DNA of 64,000 nucleotides from Streptomyces spinosisporus (GTDB lineage: Bacteria > Actinomycetota > Actinomycetes > Streptomycetales > Streptomycetaceae). Positions 34,123 through 44,407 of the stretch are shown piece by piece. Each line of letters starts with the position of its first letter. The stretch's first letter is position 1. The notes under the pieces are model-generated. The model did not search any database. It saw only the letters and a list, made by a program, of their open reading frames with translations, and was not told the origin of the DNA. A program made the position numbers and the translations under genes. The DNA lies in assembly GCF_022698145.1 (NCBI RefSeq), contig NZ_JALDAX010000023.1, positions 52,481-116,480 of the forward strand, written 5' to 3'.

Positions 34123-36726
34123 TCATGCCGCGCCGAACGCCGTGAATGCCCACCCCGTCGCCTGGTGCAGTGCGTCCCCCGGCTGTGCGGCGCGCGCGTC
34201 CCGCAGGGCCTCCGCCAGCGACAGGCCCGCGCTCAGTCCCTTGTGCAGCGCGAGCATCAACGACACCACGGCCTCGTCGTTGACCGGTGCGCTGCTGGCC
34301 ACCACTCCCGCCGTGCCCAGCGGCAGCAACGCGGTGACCAGGCCGAGGAGTTCGTCCGCGCCGACCGAGGCGAGCCGTGCGGTGTCGCAGCAGGACAGGA
34401 TGATGCGGTACGGGCTGCGGTCCAGGCGCTCGAAGTCGTGCACGATGAGCGGCCCGTCGGCCATCCGCAGCGAGGAGAACAGCGGGCTGTCGGCCCGGAA
34501 CGTACCGTGCGCGGCGATGTGCGCCAGCGCGGCACCGTCGAGCTCCTCCAGTACCCGCGGCACGCGCGCGTGGTCGTCCTCCAGCACGACCGGACGGCCG
34601 TAGCGGTCGGCGAGTTCGGGCACTTCCGCGCCGCCGGTGGCCAGCCCGGGCCCGCGGACCAGGACCTGGCGCCCGCCCGGCGGCGGCTCGGTCTCGCGGG
34701 CCCGCAGCCAGCTGCTCGCCGACGGCGACACGCTCAGCACCCGTTCGCGCAGCGAGGGCAGCAGCGCCCACGGCACACTGTGCAGTCGGCCCGGGGGTAC
34801 GACCACGACCGGGCCGGAGCCCAGATGTGCGGCGGCCGGGCCGAGCAGCAGTTCCTCCAGGCGGCGGCCCATGGCCTCGACCACCGGAAGCCGGCCCTCC
34901 GCCCCCGGGTGCGCCAGTCGGCGCAGCCCCGCCTGCACATGCTCGGCCTCGACCTCGGCTTCGGCCAGCAGCCCCGCCTCGAACCGCCGCACCCGCCCCT
35001 GCCCGCACAGCAGCACCTGCACCCGCCCGTCGAGCACGGCGAGCTCCACCAGCCGCACCTCGCCGAGGCGCTCCAGCAGCGCGCGGGGATCGAAGCGGTT
35101 CTCACCCCCGGGCGCGTCGCCGCGCAGATGCAGGGTCCGGGACCGGATCTCCCGCTCCAGCCGCCGCTGTTCACGCTCCAGGGCCGGGATCGGCCGACCC
35201 TCCCTGCGTCCTTCCTCCGCGCGGGCGGCGATCTCCCGGAACGCGGTCAGATCGCCGAGCAGCGCCGGGTCGGCGGGCGGCCGGGTCGGCGGTGCGGTCA
35301 GGACGGTGGCCCGCCAGCGCTCGCTCCAGGTCAGCAGCCGGCGCGGGCTGCCCGAGTCGAGGCTGACCTGCTGGGCCAGCGCGGCCAGCTCCGCGCCCTG
35401 CGCGGTGGCCCGGGCCCGCAACTCCGAGGCGCCCAGCGTCATCCGGTGGTCGTCGAGCACGTCGAGGCCGCGCCGGCACGCCTCCAGGACACCCCGGCCG
35501 GAGCCGGCCGCCCGCGCCCGCAGCGCCTGCGCGGCCCAGCCCGTCATCCGCGCCAGCGGCGGCCCGCTGTGCCGGCTGCGGGCGGCCACGGCCAGATGCC
35601 GCTCGGCGTCCGCCGTCCAGCCCAGACCGAGCGCGATCCGGCCCGCCAGCAGCGAGGCCTCCGGAGCGGCCGGCGCACCGAAGGAAGCGAGCCGTTCGGC
35701 CACCGCCGCCGCGTCCGCCACCAGGCGCCCCGAACGCCGCCCGGCGGCCACCCGCGCCTCGATCAGCACCAGTTGGGCATGCGCCTCCCACCAGGGGCGG
35801 CGCTGCCCGGCGAACAGTCGTACCGCGAGCGCCGCACGCGCGATCGCCGTGTGCGGGTCGCCCGCCAGCCGGGCCGCGCGGGCCGCCACCAGCAACAGCT
35901 CCGCCTTGCGCGTGGACTGCCCGCCGATGCCGTCGAGCGACGCGATCGCCGTGTCCGCCTCGGTCAGCGCCTCCGGGGCCAGCCCCGCGGCCATCAGGAC
36001 CTCGCAGCGCCGGATGTAGAGCATGAAGGACGGCGTGCCGAGCTTGGCGTACCGCTCCTCGGCCTCGTCCATCAGCCGGAGCGCGAGCGGGATGTCGCCC
36101 TGCCGGAAGGCCGACAGACCCCGGCTCTCCACCACGTCCGCCTTGTCGTGGTCCTGGCCGGTGGTGTCCCACAGCGCCTCGGCCGCGGTGAAGTCGGCGT
36201 CCGCGCGGTCCACCGCGCCGAGCGCCAGATGCACGGTCGCCCGCAGGGTCAGCGCCCGCGCCGTCCAGATGACGTCGTCCGCCTGCCGCAGCACCGGTAT
36301 CGCCCGCCGTACGCCCTCCAGCGCCTCACGGTGCCGGCCCAGCACCCAGGAGGCGTAGGCCCGCCGGAACAGCACCCGCGCGCGGGTGAGGCCGCTGCTG
36401 ACCGTGACGCCCCGCTCCAGCGCCTCCAGGCCCTGCCGGGTGCGGCCCGCGTGCACCAGCGCCACACCGAGCGCGGCCAGGACGTCCGCCTCCCGGTCGG
36501 GTGCCTGGGCGCGCGCCGCGAGGTCACGGGCCTGGCGCAGATGGTGCAGCGCGATCCGCATGTCGCCCCAGTCCCGCTGCCAGATGCCGATGACCTGGTG
36601 GGCGACGGAGGCGCGCCAGGCCGACGGATCGGAGTCGAGCACGCCCTGCGCCCGGGCCCGGGCCTCGCCCGGGTCGGCGAACACCATCGGCAGCAGTTCG
36701 AGAACCGGTTCGCTTCCCGCTGTCAC
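34123..36726 (-). CDS. TPR-CHAT domain protease
   Basis: An approximately 867-residue protein. About 500 N-terminal residues are Ala/Leu-rich helical hairpins of tetratricopeptide type (for example L-A-A-L-G-V-A-L-V-H-A-G-R and R-A-L-T-L-R-A-T-V-H-L-A-L-G). The C-terminus is a caspase-like CHAT domain with catalytic His740 (H-I-A-A-H-G-T-F) and Cys780 (I-L-S-C-C-D-T-A), followed by A-G-V-V-A-S and the terminal G-W-A-F-T-A-F-G-A. The catalytic dyad looks intact. The start is uncertain: GTG 36726 or GTG 36762, both with poor ribosome-binding sites. Divergent from an S8 peptidase/ECF sigma operon; see findings. Confidence 0.85.
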   Translation of the reverse strand: MTAGSEPVLELLPMVFADPGEARARAQGVLDSDPSAWRASVAHQVIGIWQRDWGDMRIALHHLRQARDLAARAQAPDREADVLAALGVALVHAGRTRQGLEALERGVTVSSGLTRARVLFRRAYASWVLGRHREALEGVRRAIPVLRQADDVIWTARALTLRATVHLALGAVDRADADFTAAEALWDTTGQDHDKADVVESRGLSAFRQGDIPLALRLMDEAEERYAKLGTPSFMLYIRRCEVLMAAGLAPEALTEADTAIASLDGIGGQSTRKAELLLVAARAARLAGDPHTAIARAALAVRLFAGQRRPWWEAHAQLVLIEARVAAGRRSGRLVADAAAVAERLASFGAPAAPEASLLAGRIALGLGWTADAERHLAVAARSRHSGPPLARMTGWAAQALRARAAGSGRGVLEACRRGLDVLDDHRMTLGASELRARATAQGAELAALAQQVSLDSGSPRRLLTWSERWRATVLTAPPTRPPADPALLGDLTAFREIAARAEEGRREGRPIPALEREQRRLEREIRSRTLHLRGDAPGGENRFDPRALLERLGEVRLVELAVLDGRVQVLLCGQGRVRRFEAGLLAEAEVEAEHVQAGLRRLAHPGAEGRLPVVEAMGRRLEELLLGPAAAHLGSGPVVVVPPGRLHSVPWALLPSLRERVLSVSPSASSWLRARETEPPPGGRQVLVRGPGLATGGAEVPELADRYGRPVVLEDDHARVPRVLEELDGAALAHIAAHGTFRADSPLFSSLRMADGPLIVHDFERLDRSPYRIILSCCDTARLASVGADELLGLVTALLPLGTAGVVASSAPVNDEAVVSLMLALHKGLSAGLSLAEALRDARAAQPGDALHQATGWAFTAFGAA

Positions 36727-36835
36727 TCCATGGATGGTAGTGGCCCAGGTGGCGGGCCACACCGGTTTGGTGCTGTATCAACCAACTGCCCCGAGACTCT
36801 TGCTGACGACTGTCGCCTCAGTGGGAGGAAACGCC

Positions 36836-38272
36836 ATGGCACCTCAGCGATTCCACGAACAGTTCGATCAGATCCAGCGTTCGTTGCCCGACGTCTCCCT
36901 GGCCCTGGGGCCCGACGACGCGGCGGAGTTCATCTACGAGAAGGGGGTGGTCCTCGCCCGGGACGGCGAGGAGGCACGGCTCGTCGAGGACACCGTGCGC
37001 ACCCACTTCACCGAGGCGACCGGTCTGACCGCCGACCATGTGCAGCGGGTCAGCCCCGAGACCAACCGCTCTGGCATCACCCGCATCCAGGTCGGCGACC
37101 CCGGACACGGCGACCGGCGCGGAGACCGTGCGGTCGCGCACGCCCTGCGGTCCATGCGCGCCCACGAGGGACGCGCCGGGCGCCGCCTGGTCAGCCGCAA
37201 CCACGTGGTGTCGATCGCGGTCAACTCCTGCCCCGGCGACGAGCCGGTGCCCGCGCCGCTCACCCAGGGCACCAACCCGGCCGCCGCCGAGGGCGGTTAC
37301 GACGCGGACACCGCGGTGGGCGTCCTGGTCATCGACAACGGCCTCACCCACGACCACGGCATGGTCCCGCTGCTCGCCCATGTCCAGGGTGACCTGCACG
37401 GCACCGAGACCGACCAGCAGGGCAACCTGCTGCAGTACGTGGGCCACGGCACGTTCATCGCGGGGCTGCTCGCGGCGGTCGCACCGAACACGGACATCAC
37501 GGTGCGCAACACCCTCACCGACGCGGGCGCGATCCTTGAGGACCAGTTCGGCGAGCGGCTCTTCGACGCGGTCGACGAGCACGGCTGGCCGGACATCATC
37601 AGCCTGTCCGCCGGCACCTCCAACGGCCACGTCGACGGCCTGCTCGGCGTCGAGGGCTTCATGCAGGAACTGCGCGGACAGCGCACCCTGATGGTCGCCG
37701 CCGCCGGCAACAACTCCAGTGCCACGCCGTTCTGGCCCGCCGCCTACGCCTCCCTGCCCGACTTCTCCGACGTGGTGCTGTCGGTCGGCGCGCTGCGCGG
37801 CGACGGCGAGTTCGGCGCCTGTTTCTCCAACCACGGCGGCTGGGTCAACGCCTACGCCCCCGGCGAGCGCCTGACCAGCACCCTCACCGGCTTCGACGCA
37901 CCCGTGCCGTACGTCTACCAGCACTCCACCTACGACGCCTGCCGGTTCGGCTTCACCTACGCCTGCACCTGCCAGTACCCGCGCCACACCGGCGTACTGA
38001 GCGAGGCCGGTACACCCACCGCCGTCAAGGCGGACCAGGTCATGTTCGAGGGCTACGCGCACTGGAGCGGCACCTCGTTCTCCGCCCCCGTCGCCGCGGG
38101 CCTGGTCGCCGCCTACATGACGGCCAACAAGGAGAGCGACCCACGCGCCGCCCGCAAGCAACTGCTGGCGGCGAACACCGAGTTCGCCGAAGTGCGCGGG
38201 GCGCATGTACCGGCGCTCCTCCCGCCGAGCTGGCGCCCGGGAACGGTCGTGCAGCTGGCTCCCGGGGCATGA
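36836..38272 (+). CDS. S8-family (subtilisin-like) serine peptidase, cytoplasmic
   Basis: A 478-residue subtilase with an intact triad: Asp167 (V-L-V-I-D-N-G-L), His204 (V-G-H-G-T-F-I-A-G) and Ser414 (S-G-T-S-F-S-A-P-V-A-A-G). The oxyanion Asn lies in A-A-A-G-N-N-S near 285. About 140 residues precede the catalytic domain but there is no signal peptide, unlike most Streptomyces subtilases, so it should act inside the cell. A cysteine-rich insertion (Y-D-A-C-R-F-G-F-T-Y-A-C-T-C) near 365 is unusual. GGGAGG precedes ATG 36836. Its stop is four bases past an ATG (ATGA) of the sigma-factor frame. The CHAT protease is divergent. Confidence 0.88.
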   Translation: MAPQRFHEQFDQIQRSLPDVSLALGPDDAAEFIYEKGVVLARDGEEARLVEDTVRTHFTEATGLTADHVQRVSPETNRSGITRIQVGDPGHGDRRGDRAVAHALRSMRAHEGRAGRRLVSRNHVVSIAVNSCPGDEPVPAPLTQGTNPAAAEGGYDADTAVGVLVIDNGLTHDHGMVPLLAHVQGDLHGTETDQQGNLLQYVGHGTFIAGLLAAVAPNTDITVRNTLTDAGAILEDQFGERLFDAVDEHGWPDIISLSAGTSNGHVDGLLGVEGFMQELRGQRTLMVAAAGNNSSATPFWPAAYASLPDFSDVVLSVGALRGDGEFGACFSNHGGWVNAYAPGERLTSTLTGFDAPVPYVYQHSTYDACRFGFTYACTCQYPRHTGVLSEAGTPTAVKADQVMFEGYAHWSGTSFSAPVAAGLVAAYMTANKESDPRAARKQLLAANTEFAEVRGAHVPALLPPSWRPGTVVQLAPGA

Positions 38273-38277
38273 GGTCT

Positions 38278-38300
38278 GGAACGGCTCCCTCCACGGCGTA
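38278..38300 (+). promoter_or_regulatory. Possible ECF-type promoter inside the start of the sigma-factor frame
   Basis: GGAAC (38278-38282) is followed 14 bases later by CGTA (38297-38300), resembling the -35/-10 pattern of ECF-dependent promoters, just upstream of the favoured sigma-factor start. This would fit autoregulation. The short spacer makes it weak evidence. Confidence 0.3.
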
Positions 38301-38331
38301 CCATGTCATGCCGTACACGAGGGGTGGGGCC

Positions 38332-38907
38332 GTGGACCGAGCAGATGTCGGTGCGCTGGTCCAGTCCGCCGCCGACGGCGACGCGGCGGCCTGGAAAGCG
38401 CTCGTGGAGGGGCTGAGCCCACTGGTGTGGTCCGTCGTGCGCTCGCACCGGCTCTCCGAGGCGGATGCGCACGAGGTGTACCAGACGGCGTGGTTCCGTT
38501 TCGCCCAGCACCTGGGGCGGATCAGGGAACCGGAGAAGGCCGGGTCCTGGCTGGCGAGCACCGCACGGCACGAGTGCCTGAAGGTGCTCAAGAGCTTAAG
38601 GCGGCTGACCCCGACGGACGATCCTCAGCTGCTCGACCGGGTCAGTGAGGACCGTACGCCCGAGCAGTCGATTCTCGATCTGGAGGAGGCGGCCGCCGAG
38701 ACCGAGCGGATCCGCCGGGTGTGGCAGGAGTTCGAGGAACTCGGCGACCGCTGCAGGCAGTTGCTGCGGGTCCTGATGTCCTCGCCGCCGCCCAGCTACC
38801 AGGAGGTGTCCGTGGCGCTGGGGATCGCCGTGGGCAGCATCGGGCCGCTGCGCCAGCGCTGCCTGCGGCGGTTGCGGGCACGACTGGAAGCACGGGGGGC
38901 GGTGTGA
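38332..38907 (+). CDS. ECF-type RNA polymerase sigma factor
   Basis: A 191-residue sigma-70-family protein. Region 2 is at about 5-75 (W-K-A-L-V-E-G-L-S-P-L-V-W-S-V-V-R-S-H-R-L-S, D-A-H-E-V-Y-Q-T-A-W). Region 4 is at about 125-185 (C-R-Q-L-L-R-V-L, P-S-Y-Q-E-V-S-V-A-L-G-I-A-V-G-S-I-G, R-Q-R-C-L-R-R-L-R). The open frame begins at ATG 38269, overlapping the peptidase stop (ATGA). GTG 38332 with GAGGGGTGG upstream gives a normal ECF N-terminus; ATG 38308 is a further option. No membrane anti-sigma gene is adjacent; a small soluble protein gene overlaps the stop. Confidence 0.85.
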   Translation: MDRADVGALVQSAADGDAAAWKALVEGLSPLVWSVVRSHRLSEADAHEVYQTAWFRFAQHLGRIREPEKAGSWLASTARHECLKVLKSLRRLTPTDDPQLLDRVSEDRTPEQSILDLEEAAAETERIRRVWQEFEELGDRCRQLLRVLMSSPPPSYQEVSVALGIAVGSIGPLRQRCLRRLRARLEARGAV

Positions 38908-39416
38908 GGGACATGAGCGACATGGACGACATGGACGACGACATGAGCGGGAACAGCGGCGAGGCCGCCTTCGAGGGTGAGGACCTGGGTCTCGACCTGC
39001 TGGAGGAGGAACTGCGCCGGGCCGCGGCCATCCTGGACCCGGTGCCGCCCGAGCTGCGTCAGATCGCCGTCGAGGCCTTCGCGTTGCACGACCTCGACGC
39101 CCAGATCGCCGAGCTGACCTTCGACTCGATGGTGGACGCGATCCCCGTGCGGGGCGCGACGGACGTGCCGCGCATGCTCACCTTCCACGCGGGCGGGGTG
39201 ACCGTGGACGTGGAGCTGACCGTACGGGGCCTGATGGGGCAGGTGCTGCCGCCGCAGACGGCCGGGGTCGAGGTGCTCAGCGGACCGGTGTCGGGCTCGC
39301 CCCTGGAGACCGACGCCATGGGGCGCTTCACCTACGACCGGCCCCCGGCGGGCCCGTTCGCACTGCGTCTGCGCACCGACGAGGGGGTGCTCGTCACGGA
39401 CTGGCTGACGGCATGA
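38904..39416 (+). CDS. Small acidic protein with a carboxypeptidase-regulatory-like beta-domain
   Basis: A 170-residue soluble protein. The start is an acidic Met/Asp run (M-S-D-M-D-D-M-D-D-D-M). A helical segment follows at 30-75 (L-L-E-E-E-L-R-R-A-A-A-I-L, P-P-E-L-R-Q-I-A-V-E-A-F). The final 80 residues are beta-rich and end in G-R-F-T-Y-D-R-P-P-A-G-P-F-A-L-R-L, the pattern of carboxypeptidase-regulatory-like/transthyretin-like domains. GTG 38904 overlaps the sigma-factor stop (GTGA); ATG 38913 is the alternative start. The coupling suggests it modulates the sigma factor or is a substrate of the neighbouring proteases. That is inference. Confidence 0.7.
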   Translation: MRDMSDMDDMDDDMSGNSGEAAFEGEDLGLDLLEEELRRAAAILDPVPPELRQIAVEAFALHDLDAQIAELTFDSMVDAIPVRGATDVPRMLTFHAGGVTVDVELTVRGLMGQVLPPQTAGVEVLSGPVSGSPLETDAMGRFTYDRPPAGPFALRLRTDEGVLVTDWLTA

Positions 39417-39431
39417 TCGGGGACCCTGCCC

Positions 39432-39496
39432 TCACCGGGTGATCTGCTCTCGCCGGGTGAGCTTCTTTCATCGGGTGATCTGCGCTCACCAGGTGA
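39432..39496. repeat. Four 18-bp repeats, each holding a TCACC-n-GGTGA palindrome
   Basis: Units start at 39432, 39450, 39468 and 39486 with exact 18-bp spacing. Each begins with an 11-bp near-palindrome: TCACCGGGTGA, TCGCCGGGTGA, TCATCGGGTGA, TCACCAGGTGA. The last copy contains the P450 stop codon on the minus strand. The array fills the space between the two convergent genes. Confidence 0.85.
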
Positions 39497-40706
39497 CGGG
39501 CAGGGTCTGCGGGCCTCGGATCATGGTCTTGCGCCGCCAGACGACCTGGTCGGCGGGGACGGCGAGTTCGAGGTCCGGCAGCCGCTTCAGCAGGGTGTCG
39601 ACGAGCAGTTCGGTCTGCAGTCGGGCGAGCACGGCCCCGGTGCAGTAGTGCGGGCCGTTGCCGAAGGCCAGATGGGGCCGCTGCGCGCGGTCGGGGTCGA
39701 TGCGGTCCGGGTCGGGAAAGACGTCCGGGTCGTGATTGGCGGCCAGATAGGAGACGTAGACGGGGTCGCCTGCGCTGATGCGATGGCCGTGCAGCACCAC
39801 GTCCTCCAGGGCGATCCGGGCCAGACCGACCGAGGTGCGGTGCGGGATGAAGCGCAGCAGCTCGTCGATGACCGCACCGCGCCCCTGCGGCTCACGCATG
39901 CGCGCCATCAACTCCGGCCGGCTGAGCATCAGGAACAGCATCTGCCCGCAGTTGTGGGTGACCGCCTCGCCGCCGATCTGCAGCGGCCCGGCGAGGCCCA
40001 CCGCCTCCTCCTCACTGATCTCGCCACGGCCGACGGCGGCCCCGAGCAGCGCGTACACGTCCTCGTCCGTGCTGCCCGCCCGGGCCCGGACGGTCTCGGT
40101 GATCCACCCGTACATGCCCTTCTTCGCCCGGTCGGCGGCCTCGGCCCCGCCGGACGTGGAGATGATCTGCCGGGTCCAGGCGTGCACCCGCTCCCGGTCC
40201 TCGACGGGCACCCCCATCACCTCGCTGACCACGGTGATCGGGAACGGCTCCAGCACCCGCTCGACCAGATCGGCCGGCGGTCCGTCGTGCACGAGCCCGT
40301 CGACCAGCACGTCGAGGATCCGCTGCGCACGGGGCCGCAGCCGCTTCATCGCGGCCACGGTGAACGCACCCGCGACCGGCTTGCGCAGCCGGTTGTGGTC
40401 GGGCTGGTCGGCCCAGGCGAGCGAGCCCGGCCGGGGCGCGAAGTTGGGGGCGAGCCGGGTCACCCGGCGGTGAGTGACCTCCGTACGGCTGAACCGGGGA
40501 TCGTTGGTGATCAGCTTCACGTCCTCGTACCGGGTCGCCAGCCACGCCCAGCCCTCGCCGTGCGGCAGCCGGATCCGGGTCAGCGGCCCCTCGCGCATCA
40601 GCTCCGCGAGCACGGGGTCGAACGCGGTCCCGGCGAGGTCGAGTGCGGGCCAGTCCCGCACGGGGGGCGGGGCCTGCTCGGTCAGCGTGCTGGTCTCCTC
40701 GGTCAT
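39486..40706 (-). CDS. Cytochrome P450
   Basis: A 406-residue soluble bacterial P450. The haem-thiolate loop F-G-N-G-P-H-Y-C-T-G places the axial ligand at Cys355. The ExxR motif is E-L-L-R near residue 282. The I-helix reads Q-I-G-G-E-A-V-T-H-N, lacking the usual acidic residue of the A-G-x-[DE]-T-T oxygen-activation motif; the acid/alcohol pair is shifted or altered (E-A-V-T). The ferredoxin and reductase are not adjacent. It would hydroxylate an unknown, possibly secondary-metabolite, substrate. Start ATG 40706. Confidence 0.9.
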   Translation of the reverse strand: MTEETSTLTEQAPPPVRDWPALDLAGTAFDPVLAELMREGPLTRIRLPHGEGWAWLATRYEDVKLITNDPRFSRTEVTHRRVTRLAPNFAPRPGSLAWADQPDHNRLRKPVAGAFTVAAMKRLRPRAQRILDVLVDGLVHDGPPADLVERVLEPFPITVVSEVMGVPVEDRERVHAWTRQIISTSGGAEAADRAKKGMYGWITETVRARAGSTDEDVYALLGAAVGRGEISEEEAVGLAGPLQIGGEAVTHNCGQMLFLMLSRPELMARMREPQGRGAVIDELLRFIPHRTSVGLARIALEDVVLHGHRISAGDPVYVSYLAANHDPDVFPDPDRIDPDRAQRPHLAFGNGPHYCTGAVLARLQTELLVDTLLKRLPDLELAVPADQVVWRRKTMIRGPQTLPVTW

Positions 40707-40765
40707 GCCACCCACCCTGGCGCCGCGGGCGGGGGCCTGTCGCGCGGGAGTGCTCCAGCCGGAGG

Positions 40766-41563
40766 TCAGCCCGTCACGGCGTCGACGAGCGCGGCGAGCG
40801 CCGACGCCAGGTGGGTCAGCCCGGGGCCCGCCGGGCCGCCCGGCTCGCTCATGTACGTGTCCCGGCGGATCTCCACCATCAGGGCCTCGACCCGGGCGTC
40901 GGTGCCGTAGAACTCCAGCGGTACGTACGCCCCGCCGAACGGGCTGTCCACGCCCGTGCCCCCGCACTGCGCGAACGCGTCCCGCGCGGCGGCCGTCAGT
41001 TCGGGCGGCGTATGGAAGGAGTCGGTCCCGAGACAGACCGGCGGCCGGGGGCCCGCGCCGTGCAACTCGTAGGGCAGCGCGACGCTCGGGTACGAGTGCA
41101 CATCGATGATCACCGCCCGTCCCGTCGCCGCCAGCCGCCCGGCCACCGCCTCCGTCATGGCTCGCGCGTACGGCCGGAAATACCGCTCGATCAGCGGCTC
41201 GGGGTCGACGTCCGCGTGCCGCAGCACACCCCGGTGCGTGGTCCGCGTATAGACCGCGCCCATCCCCACCGACAGCATCTCCTCCCGCTCGTCCGGGAAC
41301 CGCTCGGGATCGACCACCAGCCGCGACAGCCGATTGACGAACCGCCACGGAGCGAGCCCCGACAACCTGGCGGCCCTTTCGGCGAGTTCGGCGGTGTGCG
41401 CATCGGTGATGTGATCCAACTCCCGCTCCAGAGCGGCCTCGTCGAGCACGATCCCGCTCCGCACCGCGTCCGGGATCTCCCGCGCCGAGTGCGGCACATG
41501 AAGGATGACGGGGGAGTCGGGGGCGCCGGGCAGGAGGGCGTACGAGGGGGTGGTGTGCGTCAT
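40766..41563 (-). CDS. N-formylglutamate amidohydrolase family protein
   Basis: A 265-residue zinc amidohydrolase of the FGase (HutG-like) family, which releases formate from N-formyl-L-glutamate in histidine degradation. Visible motifs: I-L-H-V-P-H-S-A-R near residue 20, the D-x-x-T-D-x-[HA] region (L-D-H-I-T-D-A-H-T near 50), V-N-R-L-S-R-L near 77, and I-I-D-V-H-S-Y near 150 with metal ligands. GGAGCAG precedes ATG 41563. No other histidine-degradation gene is nearby, so a related N-acyl amino acid could be the substrate. Confidence 0.85.
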   Translation of the reverse strand: MTHTTPSYALLPGAPDSPVILHVPHSAREIPDAVRSGIVLDEAALERELDHITDAHTAELAERAARLSGLAPWRFVNRLSRLVVDPERFPDEREEMLSVGMGAVYTRTTHRGVLRHADVDPEPLIERYFRPYARAMTEAVAGRLAATGRAVIIDVHSYPSVALPYELHGAGPRPPVCLGTDSFHTPPELTAAARDAFAQCGGTGVDSPFGGAYVPLEFYGTDARVEALMVEIRRDTYMSEPGGPAGPGLTHLASALAALVDAVTG

Positions 41564-41648
41564 CTGCTGCTCCTGGAGCGGGAGTGGTGGACGGGATCGT
41601 ACGAGGGCTGCTCGGGCCTGCTCGGCGGAACCGTGACGTGATTCCGCC

Positions 41649-41969
41649 CTACTGCCCGCGCGGGTCCAACCGCACGACCGCGACCCTGCCCGCCAGATCC
41701 ACCGTCGTGCGATGCGGCGGCGCCCCGTCCTCCTCGTCGTCCCGCATCACCAGCGCCGACTGCCGCTCCTTGAGCTCGCTCTGCTTACCCGGCGAAAAAC
41801 TCGCGTGCAGCTGCTCGAACCCGGTCGCCGAGACCTGCCCCTGCCGACCCCCCTGACGCCACGGCAACAGCCCCACCCGCCCGGCACGCAACAGCAGCTG
41901 ATCCGTAAAGGCCACGACGGTCAGCACAATCACCAGCCCGGGCAGGGTCATGAAGACGGCGAACTCCAT
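41649..41969 (-). CDS. Small membrane protein (DUF6191-like)
   Basis: A 106-residue protein. One N-terminal transmembrane helix (residues 3-22, F-M-T-L-P-G-L-V-I-V-L-T-V-V-A-F) is followed by a basic stretch (R-A-G-R-V-G-L-L-P-W-R) and a hydrophilic cytoplasmic tail (E-Q-L-H-A-S-F-S-P-G-K-Q). It resembles a small conserved streptomycete family that I recall as DUF6191. No function is known. Confidence 0.7.
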   Translation of the reverse strand: MEFAVFMTLPGLVIVLTVVAFTDQLLLRAGRVGLLPWRQGGRQGQVSATGFEQLHASFSPGKQSELKERQSALVMRDDEEDGAPPHRTTVDLAGRVAVVRLDPRGQ

Positions 41970-42100
41970 GCCCCGAGTATCCGCCGGGCATCTGTACGAG
42001 CGACAGCCGCCTCCTCGCGTCGCCTGAATGAGCCGGGCTCGCACGAGTCGGCCCGAATCAGGCGCACCGGAGCCGCGGACAAGAGGGGCGGACAGAAGTG

Positions 42101-42131
42101 CGCCCCGGCAGGCGCGGTGCCTGCCGGGGCG
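42101..42131. terminator. Terminator of the isocitrate dehydrogenase gene
   Basis: A perfect 13-bp stem (CGCCCCGGCAGGC with GCCTGCCGGGGCG) with a GCGGT loop lies 57 bases past the minus-strand stop codon. Confidence 0.8.
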
Positions 42132-42187
42132 GGGACTCCGAGGATCATCGGGCCACAGGCCCGGTCCTGTACGTCAGCCGAACAACG

Positions 42188-44407
<2,220 letters not shown>

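Noticed and set aside
34045..37392. Long plus-strand frame of about 1,100 codons
   Set aside because: It is antisense to the CHAT gene and shows no recognisable motif; the CHAT catalytic residues on the other strand are convincing.
39432..39496. CRISPR array
   Set aside because: Units are only 18 bp with variable halves of 7 bp; there is no repeat-spacer structure and no cas gene.
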